Shown: positions 37,028-49,954, counted from the first letter of the stretch. The stretch: 64,000 nucleotides of DNA from Pontederia crassipes (GCA_030549335.1 CM060194.1:33004171-33068170), one strand, 5' to 3'. Made by a program: numbers and translations. The notes: generated by a model not told the origin, from the letters alone.

Positions 37028-39330
37028 GTTTCACTATGTGCTATGATGTTTTTTTATTAATAGTAGATAAGTTGTATATTATTTAAATTTATCTAATAAC
37101 TTATATTGTTTTGATATTTTTTCAAAATTTTTTCGATGAACCATGGCTGAAAATATTAACTTCATATGTATATATATATATAACATAAATCCAACTAAAA
37201 TACAATATCTCAATATTTGTGCGGTTAGACTACGGAATGCCCATGATTTTGGTAATGCTAACAATACTTATTCCATCGAAATGTTATTATGAGATGAAAA
37301 GATATCAGCAAAAATATATTATTTAGATAATTAGATATTTAAAATTTATAGATTTTCACACTATTTTTTTTTCATTTTATAGGGAGGTTGCATTCATGCT
37401 AATATTGAAAAAAAATCAATCATTCATTTATTTAAATCAAAGGTGAAGGAACTAGGATTGTGTGTCATGAAGAATTTTGTGAGGGGTCAAATATTTTGTA
37501 TTTCATGTGGTGGATATTTTATGAAAATATAGAAAACGTAATATAATTAACTCGAAATTATAAAAGGATTTAGGTAATAAGATCTCCACAAGGTAGAAAT
37601 TGATATATGACACAACTTCATTAAGCCATATATTAAGGTTAAAATGTTAAAATATTTTTAAGATTCATTTAAATATAATGTATAATATATTACTTTAATT
37701 TATCTATATTAGCATGTCAATTTTGATGAAATCACATGTTCTAATAGAAAAAAATAGACTTATCTAATTATTTTATATAAAAATCTATATCTATATCTAT
37801 ATTATGAAAGGTAAAAAATGTTGAACGTGATATTTTTACATTCTCACATAGAAATAATAAAAAACATTGTTAAACATTTTTACATTCTAATATATGATAT
37901 TGTTAAAGAAATATAGATATGAATTGGTATTCATATCTATATTATATTGAAATTAGAAAGATATATAGTTTGAAAGGAGAACTCATGATGTTTTTATATT
38001 GTCATATGTAAATTAACATTAATAAAAAAATTAAGTAATAAATTTTAACAAAATAACAAGGTCGAGGGAGGCAAAAATAGTGTAAAAAATAATTACGAAT
38101 GAAAGAGAATGTAACAAATTTTAAAATTAGTTCTAAATAAATTTAATTTATTATAATATATATAAGTTTATATGTCAAAAAATAATTAGACAGTCTATAA
38201 AATTTATATCAAAATAATTTTTTTATTTTAAATCTAAATTTATGTTTAATTTTGTGTCTTCCGCGCATCGCACAATCATCATGCTAGTTCTATTAAATCA
38301 CTACTCCAAAATTGTACGATTTAAAAAGCATACAGATTCCACGTTGTGGCTTCTACTACTAGAAAGTTAAAATGTGTATTGTCTATAGAAACATGCTGTT
38401 TGTCTGGTTCAACTCAGTTCGCATAAAGCCATGACGCTTACATAAGATAAGATAGTAATTTGTACGTGTACATGGATCTTATTCTGTCTTTATATTTCAG
38501 GAAAACTGGATTGAAACAATAGAAGCAAGTCTGTACTTAGGATGTGCTACAACTTTGTACAATAAAAATCTTTCAGTTCATCCTCTGTTCTCCAGGTCCA
38601 AGTGAGTTATTTTATTTATATTTGCTTCTCATAGCTGCCTGTTAAAGTTTATTATCAATAAGGTCATTTTATACATCTTATATTAAAAAAAATATATAAT
38701 ATGATATATAAATAATACATAATATACTATAAAATATTCATTCTTAATAGATTAAGATTGGGATTATGCTTAGAACGTATTAAGATTAGATATTATATCA
38801 TGATTAGGATTAGTATTATCTAGGACTCGAAATTAATATATGTTAGTACTATTAATTTTTTTATATTACATTTTTAGAACAAGTTAATTAGGAGTTAAAT
38901 ACAATTTTCCTTTTTTAATAATATTAATTTTTCATGACATGAGATTCTTCAACTGTGCATGAGACCACTTATCGACTTGTTGTGCTCGCATGTACTTTTA
39001 TCTATACTTATAGACATATGAAAATAGAAAGTAAATACTTTTAATCACATGGACAACCTTGTTTATATCCATTTTTTTAAAATACCGATAAAGTATATCA
39101 TTTATTTTAAAACAGAAAATAATACTCAAATTTAATGAATATTTATATATATTTTAGCATATTATTTATATGCATTATTAGAATGTGAACAATGTTAAAT
39201 ATACAATTTTAATTATACCGCAAATACTAAATCATAATTGAATAAAAGTCATCTAGTAATGAATAAATTATAATGAACATTTTACAATAAATGGGCAGAC
39301 TAAATTTTATTTAACTTAAGTTTTTTATAT
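37028..39330. other. AT-rich intergenic stretch
   Basis: About 2.3 kb with no recognised gene or complete transposon. An exon-like piece near 38502-38600 is discussed under rejected items. Confidence 0.6.
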
Positions 39331-39897
39331 AAGTAATGAACACACATACAATATGCACGTGCTCATAATTTTTTTCCAAAGAAATTTTAAAATAATAATA
39401 ATAATATATTAGATCTCCATTTAAGAAAAATGATAATTTTCTTTGATTTTTTGTTTTCTGAATATTATTATTTCAATTTATTTTAAAAAAATATACAAGC
39501 ATTCCAATAAACAAATAGTTATTAAGTTTTAATAAAAAACACGTTCTTTTAATTGCACACGCATATAAAAACTTATAAAAATCTTTTTTGAAACATTTTG
39601 GAAAAAGAACATGAAAAACAAAAATATATACCAATTTTTTTATTGCAAACATCTGACTCTTAATTTTTGCTTTGCCTCTCGGATAAGGAAAAAGGTGGAT
39701 TTTGCTTTATTCGTCTCTTCAGGTCACACCGTCACACTCTGCAACCGCGAAGAGCGCTTAGGGTTTCTTTGGGGGCTTTGACTCGCCATTTCTAGGGTTC
39801 TCTCTGCCATCTCTTCAGCAGGTTTTGCGAGGAATCCATCGTCCTCCCCTCCTGCCCTTATCGATCTCGCTAGGGCATTCTGTATCCCTGTGTCACC
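39331..39897 (+). promoter_or_regulatory. Promoter and 5' leader region of the CCCH zinc-finger gene
   Basis: AT-rich upstream DNA changes to a GC-richer leader at about 39700. The leader contains CTTAGGGTTTC (39758-39768) and CTAGGGTTCTC (39793-39803), telo-box-type motifs common in plant genes of RNA metabolism and growth. The region is duplicated in degraded form at 20030-21600 and 27053-28623. No confident TATA box was placed. Confidence 0.55.
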
Positions 39898-42800
39898 ATG
39901 CTCGGCAGGAAGCTCTACAAGACGAAGCTTTGCACGCTCTTCCAGAAGGGCCGATGCCTTCGCGAGAATTGCAACTTCGCCCACGGTGACGCCGAGCTCC
40001 GACGCTTCGGCGGATCTTTCAACGGTATCGATCATCCATTAATCTTTAATTTTTTTGTATATTTATCATTGTTGTACTTACCATTGGTTCTTGAATAATC
40101 TCGATAGATCTTGTAATTTTGTTTTTTTACATATTGATTCGGTATTTAGTGTGCAGATCGTTGTTTAATTTGTGTAATCAAATCATTTAAAATGTCCGAG
40201 GTTGCTCTTTGTGATCTTGTGTTATATCTTTAAATAAAATATTCTACATAAGTAATCACAATACATGGAAAGTAATGATTGATCCTTAATTATGCCGACG
40301 ATTGCTAATGTTGTTTGTCACATTGTTGATTATGTTTTCTACTACTATTGCCTCATTTGTAGTTATGTATAGTTTATTATTGCTGGTGTTTTTGGGCCTT
40401 ATGGGTAAATTGCGTTTGATGTTGGTACTGCTGCTGGTACTCTGAATGAAAGGAAGTTCATATAAGTTGGAATGAGATTTAAAACTTAAAAATGCTTTCC
40501 CTATGCAAGAGAATGGTTGCCATAGTCAGCTGTGTAGTATTTTCTGTGCTTTGTTGTTTGATGCTACTTGAAATTTGTGCAAGTCAAATTCAGGCAGAGT
40601 TGTTAAGCTGTTCACTGACCACAGTGGAAGACATTGAGTTCTTTTCTGTAAATACTCTGTGAGGTTGCCCTTTTTATTTCATGGATGTTCTTGTACAATT
40701 TGAGACAAACTGAAATTTTATCTGGATGATGACACCTTTTATTCCCTGATAAGTTGCAGGATTCTTGTGCTTTAAGATGCACCATTCTGATTTTCTTCCC
40801 TTACTTAAACACGAACTGAAGTGCACAATTGGGGATAATAAGAATTTATGCCTATGGTGATCTAACAAATTCAGAGGACTAGGCTTGTTTTGTTGCAACA
40901 GATAATATTAAGGTGAACCTGCAGCAAACATGGGAGGAATCCTTTCAATAAAACATGGCACGAGAATCTGCCAGTCGATATTCATGTAGCCTGTTGGAAA
41001 TGGCTATGAAGTTCGTAAATGGCTTCTCATTGATCTTGGCATATGTTTTATCTTATAGGTCTTGAAGTAGCTATGTATTTTCTTTCCATATATAATTCTT
41101 GCAATACAGAATGTTATGCCCTGTCTTTGGAATGATGGTATTTACAAAATTGGCTGCAGATGAACTATACATTACTTTTTCTGATCCAAAATCTGCCCAG
41201 GGGAAGGTGTTTTGCAGTACAATTATTACTTAGGTTCTGGTCTTCATTTTGCTATCAACTGAACTGAATATATCTGAAACAGCTTCTCTAATTTCTTCTG
41301 GAAGTGGAGATTGAATTGCTGCTTATTCTTGGCCCTCGAAGTTGGATTTGACATTCCCAACTACTCTGGTAGTGATTTGTGCTATGAAGAGGCACATATA
41401 AGGGTTCATTACTATTACTTTTGCTGCATGCTCATTGGAATCCATGTTTTAATGGTCTTCTCATGACTAGGAGATTCCAAAAGGTTGATCAATGGTGATT
41501 ATCTTAGTTCGGATGTGTCTGGTATCATTCATTTATTGACTTCGTACTAATGATCATCCGAATTTATAATAGAGGAATAGATTCAGAATATCTTTTGGAG
41601 AATTCTTTGATACATTGCGACTGATGCACCAGAAAGGATGCTCTTTCATCATGATATCTTATTGTACAATTAAAGAGAAATTAATCATGCCCAACCATGC
41701 GGTTCCAAAAGGCATGATATATTCCAACAATAATATAATCTCTGCTGGATTTTCTGGTGATCTCAAGCCTCATATGGGTATTCTGAATCTGTGATATCTA
41801 TTAATTTAATGGACTACTTTGTTTGTATGGTGGCCTTTTCGAATTGTACTTGGAGCTAAAACTACTTTCATTTTTTGAATTTCTCATATTTCAAGGTGTT
41901 GGTAAGCTTGCTAGCATTTGTTCTTCCCTGATCTCCAATACTTCACTTTGATGCGAGAAGAGGACTGAGTTCTTATTACTTGCTGAAACTCTACACTTTT
42001 ATCCACTTGAAGGTCGACGAGAGCAAAGAATTAGTGATTTGAGAGATAAACTTGACAGAAGACACTCTCCTTATCGGAGATACTCCCCTGCTAGAGACGC
42101 AAGAGGTCATCATTCCTTTTATAATAGAAAACCAGCATCTTATGACAAGGGTAAGCATCTCCTTGAAGTTATTTGTGATTTCTCGAATCTTTTTCTTACA
42201 ATCAACTTTTTTGTTTCTTCCTTCTTTTTCCTATATTAGCTCTTGGGTGAAAAGGGTAAGGGTGCTATCTCACAAAAAATAAAAATAAAGACAGTAAGGC
42301 TGCATATCTGCTAGCAGAGGGAGGGAGGGAGGGAGGGAGGGGGGGGGGGGGGGTACTGCTTTTGCAGGGAGCTTCAATAGCTCAAACCTACTTATCTCTT
42401 GGTTACTAATGGAGCAACTTAACTGTTGCTTCAAGGTTCCACTCTCATCTAACATTGCATATGTCTTATTTTTCATTAGCTACATTTTCCCTTATCATTG
42501 TACCTTTGGAAGGAATGTAACTTCGGAACTTTTCCTGCAGGCTCTAGCCTTTCACCATCACCTATCAGAAGGTAACTTCTGGTTTTTTTCCTGTATAAAT
42601 TTCCGATTTTAGCTTTTAGTTGACCCCTGTCCTTGGTTCTTGAGTTATTTCAAGATTGTTTTTATGATTGCACATGGAGATAGACAAGTTGAAGTGTGTG
42701 TATATATATATGTATGTATATTCTGAGTTCACAAATTTTAAGTGTCATCCTTATTGATTGCAGTTATAAAGTGATTTCCACTAGTTAATCAAATGTTATC

Positions 42801-43276
42801 TGATTGATCGTTTTAGTTTTGGATGGCAAAAGGTGCCCCATTATAAAGGGATGAAAGCCTCTAAACTATCTCTTTACAGAACTTCATCCTGAAGTGAGTG
42901 GACAATCTTTCTGAACTATAAACAAACAAAGACTGTTTGGTTTAAACAAAGCTATTTGTTTGGTCTTGCTTGAACTGGCATGAACTGACAAAAAAATGAT
43001 GATACTCACAATTACATAGGTGCTGTTTGGTTGCAGGTTTGTTATCCAAGGAATAAAAGGATTTATTCTGACTGATTAGTTATTCAATGGAATTGAGAAA
43101 AGTTATTCATAATTTGTGTTTGGTTAAACAGTTACTGTTCACGAATAAAATGTGTTACTAATATATGTTAGTTTTGGATAGAGAGGAATAATATGTGGCT
43201 ATTCCCTGAACATATTTAAAAAAATAGTTTTTTTAGAAGGCAAAGGATGACAACCAAAGCTTACTATTGTCATCCA

Positions 43277-43307
<31 letters not shown>

Positions 43308-46300
43308 CAAGATTAGTGATGAACATGCACAAGTAGGGTACTCTCGAAAAGAGAGCGGCAAAAAAGGAGAAAATGCTATCCAGAACCCCTCCCGAACAAG
43401 AAAAGAAGTGTGGTATACAATACTATCCACCTGACATCTCTTCCCATAAAAATGACCCAGTTGCGCTAGAGCCAAATGGCCCAGGCACCAGCCAAAAAAA
43501 ACACCAAAGAGAGCCTGCAACGGGGCCTCCATTCCTAGGAGTTCGAAAAGGTTGCCAAAATGTCTCTGACGATGATGGAAAGCTGTCCAAGAAACTCGTC
43601 GGAAATAGGGAATTCGAAAAATAGGTGGTCAACATCCTCCTCTGCCTCCGCAGAATATGCAAAATGTGTGAGAATGGGGTGCTCATCTCTCTCCGTGAGA
43701 ATTTGGCCTCGCCGCAAAAGCCAAACAAAGAGAGTAGTGCTGAAAAAAAAGCACATAGGACTAACACATTTGCCTCTCCATAAAATGTAAGTTGAGCATC
43801 TGTCTATAACATGGATCTTAGACATATACAAAGGATTGATCACATTTGTAATGTCTAAATTTTTTATATATAAATGAAATGAGAACTGATCAACGGAATG
43901 CAGACCATATATTCATGCCTGGAAGTTGGAAAACTGCTAATAGGTACTGATATTCAAAGCATTACAAGACCAGTAACACATACAACTTCATACAGTAACA
44001 CTTAAATTAAAGGTCTGAACTGAAGCAGAAAAAAGGTGAAAAATGTCTCAGCTCCAAAAAGGAGAAGAAATAATAATGTAGAAGATCTTAGGTCAAGATA
44101 AATGAAGATCAATGATCGATGATCGACTAAAAAGCAGAAAAAAGAGCTCATTTTTAGAGAGAAAAATCTTGAAAAATGCAAAAAGTAATATATGTGGAAA
44201 AATAAGAATGCAAAAGACCTCACAGCAACCCAAAGGAAGAAATGAAGATCAGCTAAAAAAAGAAGAAAAATGAAGAGCTCATTTTTAAAGTAGAAAAATC
44301 ATGAAAAACACGGAGAAATAATAATATATGTGAAAAAATGGGAATGTGGAAGACCTTACAGCAACTCAAAAGAAAAGGACGATCGTGAGGCCAATCGTCG
44401 AGACTGATGGAAGAGAACCTTCTAGAACAGCTGCCGCAACACAGAACACAGGAGAAAGGGAAAGTAAAAAAACACAGGAGAGAGGTGAAAAGGGAACTGA
44501 CAGCATGTATATAAACTAGGGCATATTCATTCTCATCTTTTTGACTAAACTGCTCTTGTGAGTAAAAAAGAGCAGGTTAAATAATTTTGCACTACCAATG
44601 GAATTGCGTAACCTGAAAAAGTTGGGATTAAAAGCCGTTGACTAGATTTGCTTATCCAGTGGGGCTCATCTTCACAAGCATGCGTCTTTGGCAAAATGAC
44701 TATTCCATGTCTAATACTGCAACCAAACAGCACCCTAGTGTGTTAAGTAAATACAAGAATCCCCTGAAAAAAAGTAAATACAAGAATCTGGAATGAACTC
44801 ATAAATCAAATAGACAGTCTTCAAGACTTTTCTGTCTGCTTGTTTTATATGTATACAAAGTGTTATTGAGACGTAATAAGTTTGGTTTATTCTTAGGTCA
44901 GGTGGCATATTCTTGTCCTCTTCCTGTTATGTGTATAATTTGTTATAAAACTTTTTTTTTGAGAGGGAGAAGGATGTGACTCACCAGAATGTTAACCATC
45001 CACCCAAGGATTAATTCATTGAAATTGAGGGGTAAAACATTACATCGAAAGCCATAAGTGCAGAGAAGAGGATGAGAGAAAATAGAACAAAGTGCAAAGT
45101 CAACCATATTGAGACCTCTCCCTGATCAGGGCAATGGCATGAGCGAAGATATTCTTGACATAGCAGTGGCCTCCCTGAAAAATCACCATGTTTCACTGCA
45201 GCCAAACAGCCCTAAAGAATGAAAAATTCTGGCAAGCCCGACCGGATTTGTAGGTAATAATCTGCGAAGAAGCAACCCCTCTCCTGAAAGTGGTCCAGAA
45301 ATTTTCGTCAGATCCACAGCTAAGCCAATCAATGCAAGCCTGAATCCTAATTTCCTTGATGAAAGAGCACTTTAAAAAGAGATTATCTGTATCCACTTCC
45401 TCACCAACACACAACCTGCAATCAGAGATCCCCGGCTGCCACCTGCCCCAATAGGAAGCTGTAAGGATCCCCCTTCGCTGAAGGAGCCAAATGAAGATTT
45501 TTATTTTAGTTGGGACACTGGTCCTCCAGATAAGACGGCAATCAGTCACCAGATTAGGATAATCATAGTGCAGAGCTTCCCCAGCAATATATAGGCCTGT
45601 TTGACAGTGAACTTACCCTTTGGAGGACTTATTTATAATTTGAAATGCTTTCTTCTTGAGTTGCAACATTCTTTTTTTGAAATTTTATTTTCTCATGATA
45701 TCTGAGGGTTACCCATAAACTAGCAAATGTGAAGTTTTCCATGTTAGGATCTGCATTTGCACAAGCTCAGTGCACATACCTTAGTGTAGTATGGTGTTTT
45801 CCAGATTCAGAATGGCTCCTAGACGGCCTCACATTGAATAACTTTTTTTTTTTTCTTTTACAGTGTGAAGAGACACAAAAAGAAAAGAGGTGATGGAAAC
45901 AGTGATGTTTCGGAAGATCTTAGAGTCTCTGAGGGCCTTGAAGATAGGAAAAAAGAGAAGGCTTCATCAACTGATGAGAAAGATGCCTTTGAAGAACAGG
46001 TCTCAAATTTGTTTCGTTATTTCTCTCAACATGTATTGCTTTGTTGTCATTTTTCTAAAAAATCTTGTAATTTTCTTTATGGATGAGCTTATATCCTTCA
46101 TGTTGACTTATGCAGTTAAAGCATATTCAGTTGGAAATTGAGACACTCGATGATGAGAATCATCAACTTGAGGTCTGCTTTATTGTGCATTTGGGAAGTT
46201 TTGATTTTACTTACAATTTCTGGTTATTTAGTTCATCTTTTGAAAACATGGATATTGTAGTTAAGAGTAGTTACAAAAAAAAGCAGTTAGTGGTGATGAT

Positions 46301-49300
46301 ACTGGTTCTTGTTCAATTGTTTCTGCATAGTTTCAACTATTTGTAACAGGAAGCTTTTCTACTCTGTATACGTCTATGAGTTCTTTTTCACATGTGGACT
46401 TAGATTAGGTTTTAAATAGGATGATATTTGACCTCACGAGGAGAAAGGATTTTTTTTCTTCATAAAAAAGAGGCATTCATAGAAACTTCATATTTTTGCT
46501 TATTGATTCAAATTTTGAATGTTTCATATTTTTATAATTCACCTATCTTTGATATACAATTTGTTATAGCTGAGAATATTGCTCACATTTGCATCCTTGG
46601 TCTTTTTTTCATCCTATCTACTTCTGGAACCTTCCCCTCAAAGAAATAGATTATTATACTCTTGATGGTAGTTATTCACCTATTTGCTCCTATGTGTTTC
46701 GTACATTTTGTGAAACTTGCTCATTTCGACTGTGTATTATTTTTAAATGTTGCTAGTTTGCATCACTAACAAGCTTATTTTTATACATATCTCTATTCTT
46801 TACTTTATCTTTGGGGTGATTTTTTTGGAGGCTCTCTTTTGATTTTATCTTCTGGTGATTCTCTATAGATCCTGTTGGAAGAGAAAGTTGATGAATCCAA
46901 AAAACTTTCTGATCGAGTGGAAGAACTCGAATCACAACTTATCAAGGAACAAGAAGACTGTAAAAGGTCATACATCATATTATCATAAATGATGTTCTGG
47001 GTAGATTTTTTACTTGTAAGAAAGATTTTTTTTGAGGGAAAATAAGATGACTGCCATCCACATATATATATCACTGTATTTGTAAGAAAAATGATTTAGT
47101 ATTTGCTGACAGATGTGCCATTTGATTTGTCTACCTTATTTTTCAATGCTTTCATTCTAGGGTTAATTCAAGAATTGAAAAGTTCACTAAAGTTCACGGG
47201 CGGTACATAAAGGCACAAGAGGAATTAAAGAGGTAATTGTTTGACAACATGCTCCCTATTGGATAACATTTACTGAGATTTTCTTAAAAAAAGTACTTTT
47301 ACCGAGATCTTGCTGCTTAACTTCAATGTAGTTAGTTAGCTACAACCAAAGGATGCCTTTTATGGAGCTCTTCTTGCAACATCTACCTGTCTCTTTACAC
47401 AGGCTACAAAAGTGATTTGTTATTTATTGAACTTCGACACAGGCTACAAAATCGTCTGCGGAGATTGGTTGATCAGAATAGTTCAGATATATTAAAACCC
47501 AGTGTCAATGAAGAAAATTCAGGTGACAATGCTTTTGGTGACAGAGAGCCTGACAGTGGAAATAAGACGAGCCAAAGGAATTTTGAGTTGCCACATAATA
47601 CGTTGCCCACTAAGAAGAGGTCTTTTGGTTATCCAACCACCAGCGAAGAGGCGAAAATAGGTTAGGAGTCATCTGGGAACTATACACAATTCCACTATGT
47701 TTTAGAAGATTTGTTTGACTTACTGGATCTTCGTCCTATCTAGGAATCCTCCTTGAGCACTTTAATGTTCAGTTCTTTCATATTGAATGTGGCTACATTC
47801 TACATCAAACATATTACTTCATTTCCTGTGTTGCATTCATATTTCATGTTTGCACATGTTTTTTTTTTCAGGAGATCGCACATGTCACTCTTCGTTTATT
47901 GTTGGATGTGATCATTGTTTGTTTGTTTTTTTTCTGCTCAAATGTTTTATATTGGGAACTTTAGTTTTTCTTGTGCAATGACATTTTTGTTCATTTAAAA
48001 CGTCAAGCACTGGATTACCATCCTGTTCAAGAGATCTTAACCTCATGAACCTTGAGTTCAGCACCTTGAACTATATAGGTTGTGGGGAAATGCTAAGTGC
48101 AGAAATGCACCAAACTTGGTCACAGATACAAGTCACTAAAAGATACTAGGTCTCACTGCATAAAAATCTGGGGCCTGAAGTTTGATAGTGTAGAGAGCAT
48201 GTTATCTGCTTGTTAGTCGAAGTTCCATAATTTCATTGGCTTTTTCTTGCAGGTCATAAGATGTCTCTCTTTTTATTTAAGAGTTGTCATGTTGAAACAT
48301 GTCAGTGATTACATGGATGACAACCAAATTGGTAGTCATCCTTTTCCTTTTCAAAAAAAAAAAAATGTCGTGATCACCTCTGCATACTTGTATTGTTGTC
48401 GCAGCTGGCTGCTTAGCAAGGCCTCCAGAAATCAGTTAGCTTTCCAATTTTAGTAACCTTTTGAAAATAGGCTACAAATATGAAGAAAAATGTTATGCAG
48501 TCAACATTCATTCATCATTTTTTTAATCACGGAGTTGAAGTGGGAGTGATCATCTCCACAGCTCCTTGTTTCCTTTTTTTTGTATGTTTTGTTTTCTCCC
48601 ACCTGAAATTGTATAGAAGTTTGAAGTTTTTGTTGAAAAAAGAGTTCAACCACCTTTTTTTGATGTGGTGATGGTTTACACCCCCTTTTGGTTTTTCTTG
48701 CACATTTTCTTTCCATGTTATTTAGTCAATCCTTGCGGTTTTTGTCTATCTAATGCAATATTTCCCAATTCATCCTTTAAAAAAAAGATGGTTCCTGATT
48801 CATTTTTGGTTCATCGTCTGATTGTCTTAGGCGATTCACGTAAAAGAGAGAGACTTTCAGAGGCCATGCACAAATCAGAAAAGTTTATTGGGTCTGAAGG
48901 TCCTGGACAGCAGTCATCCTCTCTTAGCAAAGGAACAGACACAATTAGAGCACTCATCAATAAATATAGATCACCTGCAAATGTTCTTAAGCATAAACAT
49001 GGTTCTAACCGCACTGCCTCTTCGGATAAGGTGTGTCATTTTTCTTATTTCCTGAGGCTATTTTGTATGTTCTATTGTTGTTACATCACATCTGCTTCCA
49101 TATTGTGTAGTTTTTCTTATGCTGTATAGCATATTTTGTTGGTTTATTCATCAGCAACTTGTAATGGTTTCAGTTTTATCCAGATGTAGGTTTCTGATGA
49201 TAATTCAACATTGCAATTTGTTCTCTTATTATCTTAGTGTGCCTCATTACTTTTCTTCTCTTTTCATTTTGTTCTCTACTGTGTAACAGCAATTCTATTT

Positions 49301-49954
49301 GTCATCAGGCAAAAGGTTCTGAAGTTCGCCATTCTTTGCCTTCCACTGGTATGGCTGCTCATGCCGTAGATGAATTCAACGAGGCTACTGAACTGAATGA
49401 CACAACTGAAACCTTGGGTGACACTACAGTCGTAGAAAATGGAGTCATGGATAATGGTATCAAGTCATCTTACATGCCACCCCCACCTCCTCTACTAAAT
49501 GCAAAAGATACTTACAAGCAGGTAAAGAAGTTACCCGCTGTTATTTTCATCATCAGCTACAGTCATGTCTCTGGCCTTCAAAGTAAACATGATATAAAAT
49601 TGATTCAAACTATGTAGTGTCCTTATGCAAACTTTTAAGTGGAGCCCTATAGCTTCACGAAGAAGCCTTTATTTATTTATTTTTTGGAAAAGGAAGAAGC
49701 CTTTATTTGCTTTTGGCAATGCAAAGCTAACTTTATGTTCACTAATAAACCAATGTTCCGGTAAAGCGATCTTTATTTTATTTGCTTATGTAATGATAAT
49801 CTCTTATGCTTGTTAGTCATACCGCGAATCACGAGTTTTTACTTGTTGGTGCTTTCAGTACGAAGGCGATGACGAAGAGGTGGATGTAGAAAAGATGGAC
49901 GATGAGATGTTAGATATTGACCTCAATAGCGAGGTGGAAATTGAGCAGGTATAA
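39898..49954 (+). CDS. CCCH zinc-finger protein with a central coiled coil
   Basis: Eleven exons: 39898-40024, 42013-42150, 42541-42571, 45864-45999, 46116-46172, 46869-46966, 47161-47232, 47443-47660, 48831-49030, 49309-49521, 49859-49954. All phases agree; 461 aa, stop TAA. Residues 1-42 contain KLYKTKLC and a C-x7-C-x4-C-x3-H finger (Cys12, Cys20, Cys25, His29) followed by GDAELRRFGGSF. An Arg/Ser-rich segment (DLRDKLDRRHSPYRRYSPAR) and a basic KRHKKKRG stretch suggest nuclear RNA binding. A long coiled coil (about residues 150-240) has heptads such as LEEKVDESKKLSDRVEELES. The C-terminus has PPPPPLL and an acidic tail. It matches the plant family related to Arabidopsis At3g21810 and rice CCCH proteins of this layout; molecular function is not established. 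Intron 3 (3.3 kb) hosts transposons. Confidence 0.93.
40025..42012 (+). other. Intron 1 of the CCCH gene
   Basis: A 2.0-kb phase-1 intron (AACG|GTATCG ... TTGAAG|GTCGAC). Its first ~335 bp are duplicated at the window start. No nested gene was recognised. Confidence 0.9.
42317..42353 (+). repeat. (GGGA)n followed by an uninterrupted G-run in intron 2 of the CCCH gene
   Basis: Several GGGA units run into about 18 consecutive G residues on the transcribed-sense strand. Such a tract can form G-quadruplexes and is prone to slippage or assembly error. Confidence 0.9.
43213..43850 (-). mobile_element. L1-type LINE 3' fragment inside the DNA element
   Basis: The minus strand encodes zf-RVT-type text (FVWLLRRGQILTERDEHP, then EEDVDHLFFEFPISDEF) followed, after a frameshift, by the usual ORF2 end. 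The 3' end at about 43213 has a T-run, AGAAGG and a perfect-type hairpin GGATGACAACC...GGTTGTCATCC-like (43236-43276, one arm shortened), then a (TG)n/(TA)n tract. It is truncated at its 5' end. Confidence 0.8.
44100..44375. repeat. Two ~135-bp tandem units within the DNA element
   Basis: Each unit contains ATGAAGATCA, AGAGCTCATTTTTA, GAAAAATC.TGAAAAA, AATATATGTG.AAAAA and GAAAGACCT.ACAGCAAC.CAAA-like blocks in the same order. A partial third unit precedes them at about 44030-44095. Confidence 0.75.
44745..44788 (+). mobile_element. 10-nt A-rich insertion between 17-nt direct repeats
   Basis: AAGTAAATACAAGAATC occurs at 44745-44761 and again at 44772-44788, separated by CCCTGAAAAA. It fits a minimal retroposed 3' end but could also be a short duplication with filler. 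Confidence 0.45.
44950..45630 (-). mobile_element. L1-type LINE 3' fragment in intron 3 of the CCCH gene
   Basis: The minus strand encodes SVPTKIKIFIWLLQRRGILT, CRLCVGEEVDTDNLFLKC and a following ORF2 end: the zf-RVT domain with its Cys pairs, here one of the less decayed copies. The 3' end is a T-run followed by GAGAGGGAGAAGGATG. TATAATTTG occurs on both sides (about 44937 and 45628), a possible target duplication. Confidence 0.8.
47014..47095 (-). mobile_element. 53-nt LINE 3'-end insertion with target duplication (CCCH intron 6)
   Basis: The insert 47027-47079 is T-run, GAGGGAAAATAAGATGACTGCCATCC, then a TA-rich tract, lying between TTGTAAGAAAGAT and TTGTAAGAAAAATGAT. It retains the tail, half of the hairpin and the TA tract seen in the longer LINE copies. 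Confidence 0.6.
48300..48377 (+). mobile_element. 53-nt LINE 3'-hairpin plus poly(A) insertion with target duplication (CCCH intron 8)
   Basis: The insert 48313-48365 is the hairpin GGATGACAACC...GGTAGTCATCC, then CTTTTCCTTTTC and 13 A. It is flanked by TGTCAGTGATTAC (48300-48312) and TGTCGTGATCAC (48366-48377). It is in sense orientation to the CCCH gene and shows the complete 3' recognition structure with nothing else. Confidence 0.7.
49659..49708 (-). mobile_element. 18-nt T-rich insertion with exact 16-nt target duplication (CCCH intron 10)
   Basis: GAAGAAGCCTTTATTT at 49659-49674 and 49693-49708 flanks ATTTATTTTTTGGAAAAG. T-run followed by a purine-rich end, as in the other LINE-end stubs. 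Confidence 0.55.

Larger units (their letters stand above)
43019..44737. mobile_element. DNA-transposon-like element with inverted ends in intron 3 of the CCCH gene
   Basis: The left end GGTGCTGTTTGGTTGCAG (43019-43036) is the reverse complement of the right end CTGCAACCAAACAGCACC (44717-44734). Internally it holds a LINE fragment (43213-43850) and ~130-bp tandem units (44100-44375). No transposase is visible. GGTGCTGTTTGG-like ends occur in several plant hAT/Harbinger MITEs. I found no clear target duplication. Confidence 0.65.

Noticed and set aside
38490-38610. Exon-like piece after a TTTCAG acceptor (NWIETIEASLYLG...)
   Set aside because: About 30 open codons with a good acceptor but no matching neighbours, no recognised family and no second exon. 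It could be a relic; not supportable.
47385-47420. Second copy of the acceptor and start of CCCH exon 8 (CACAGGCTACAAAA)
   Set aside because: Only ~14 bp are shared with the true acceptor at 47438-47451; using it would introduce a stop (TGA) within a few codons. Kept as a curiosity, not a feature.
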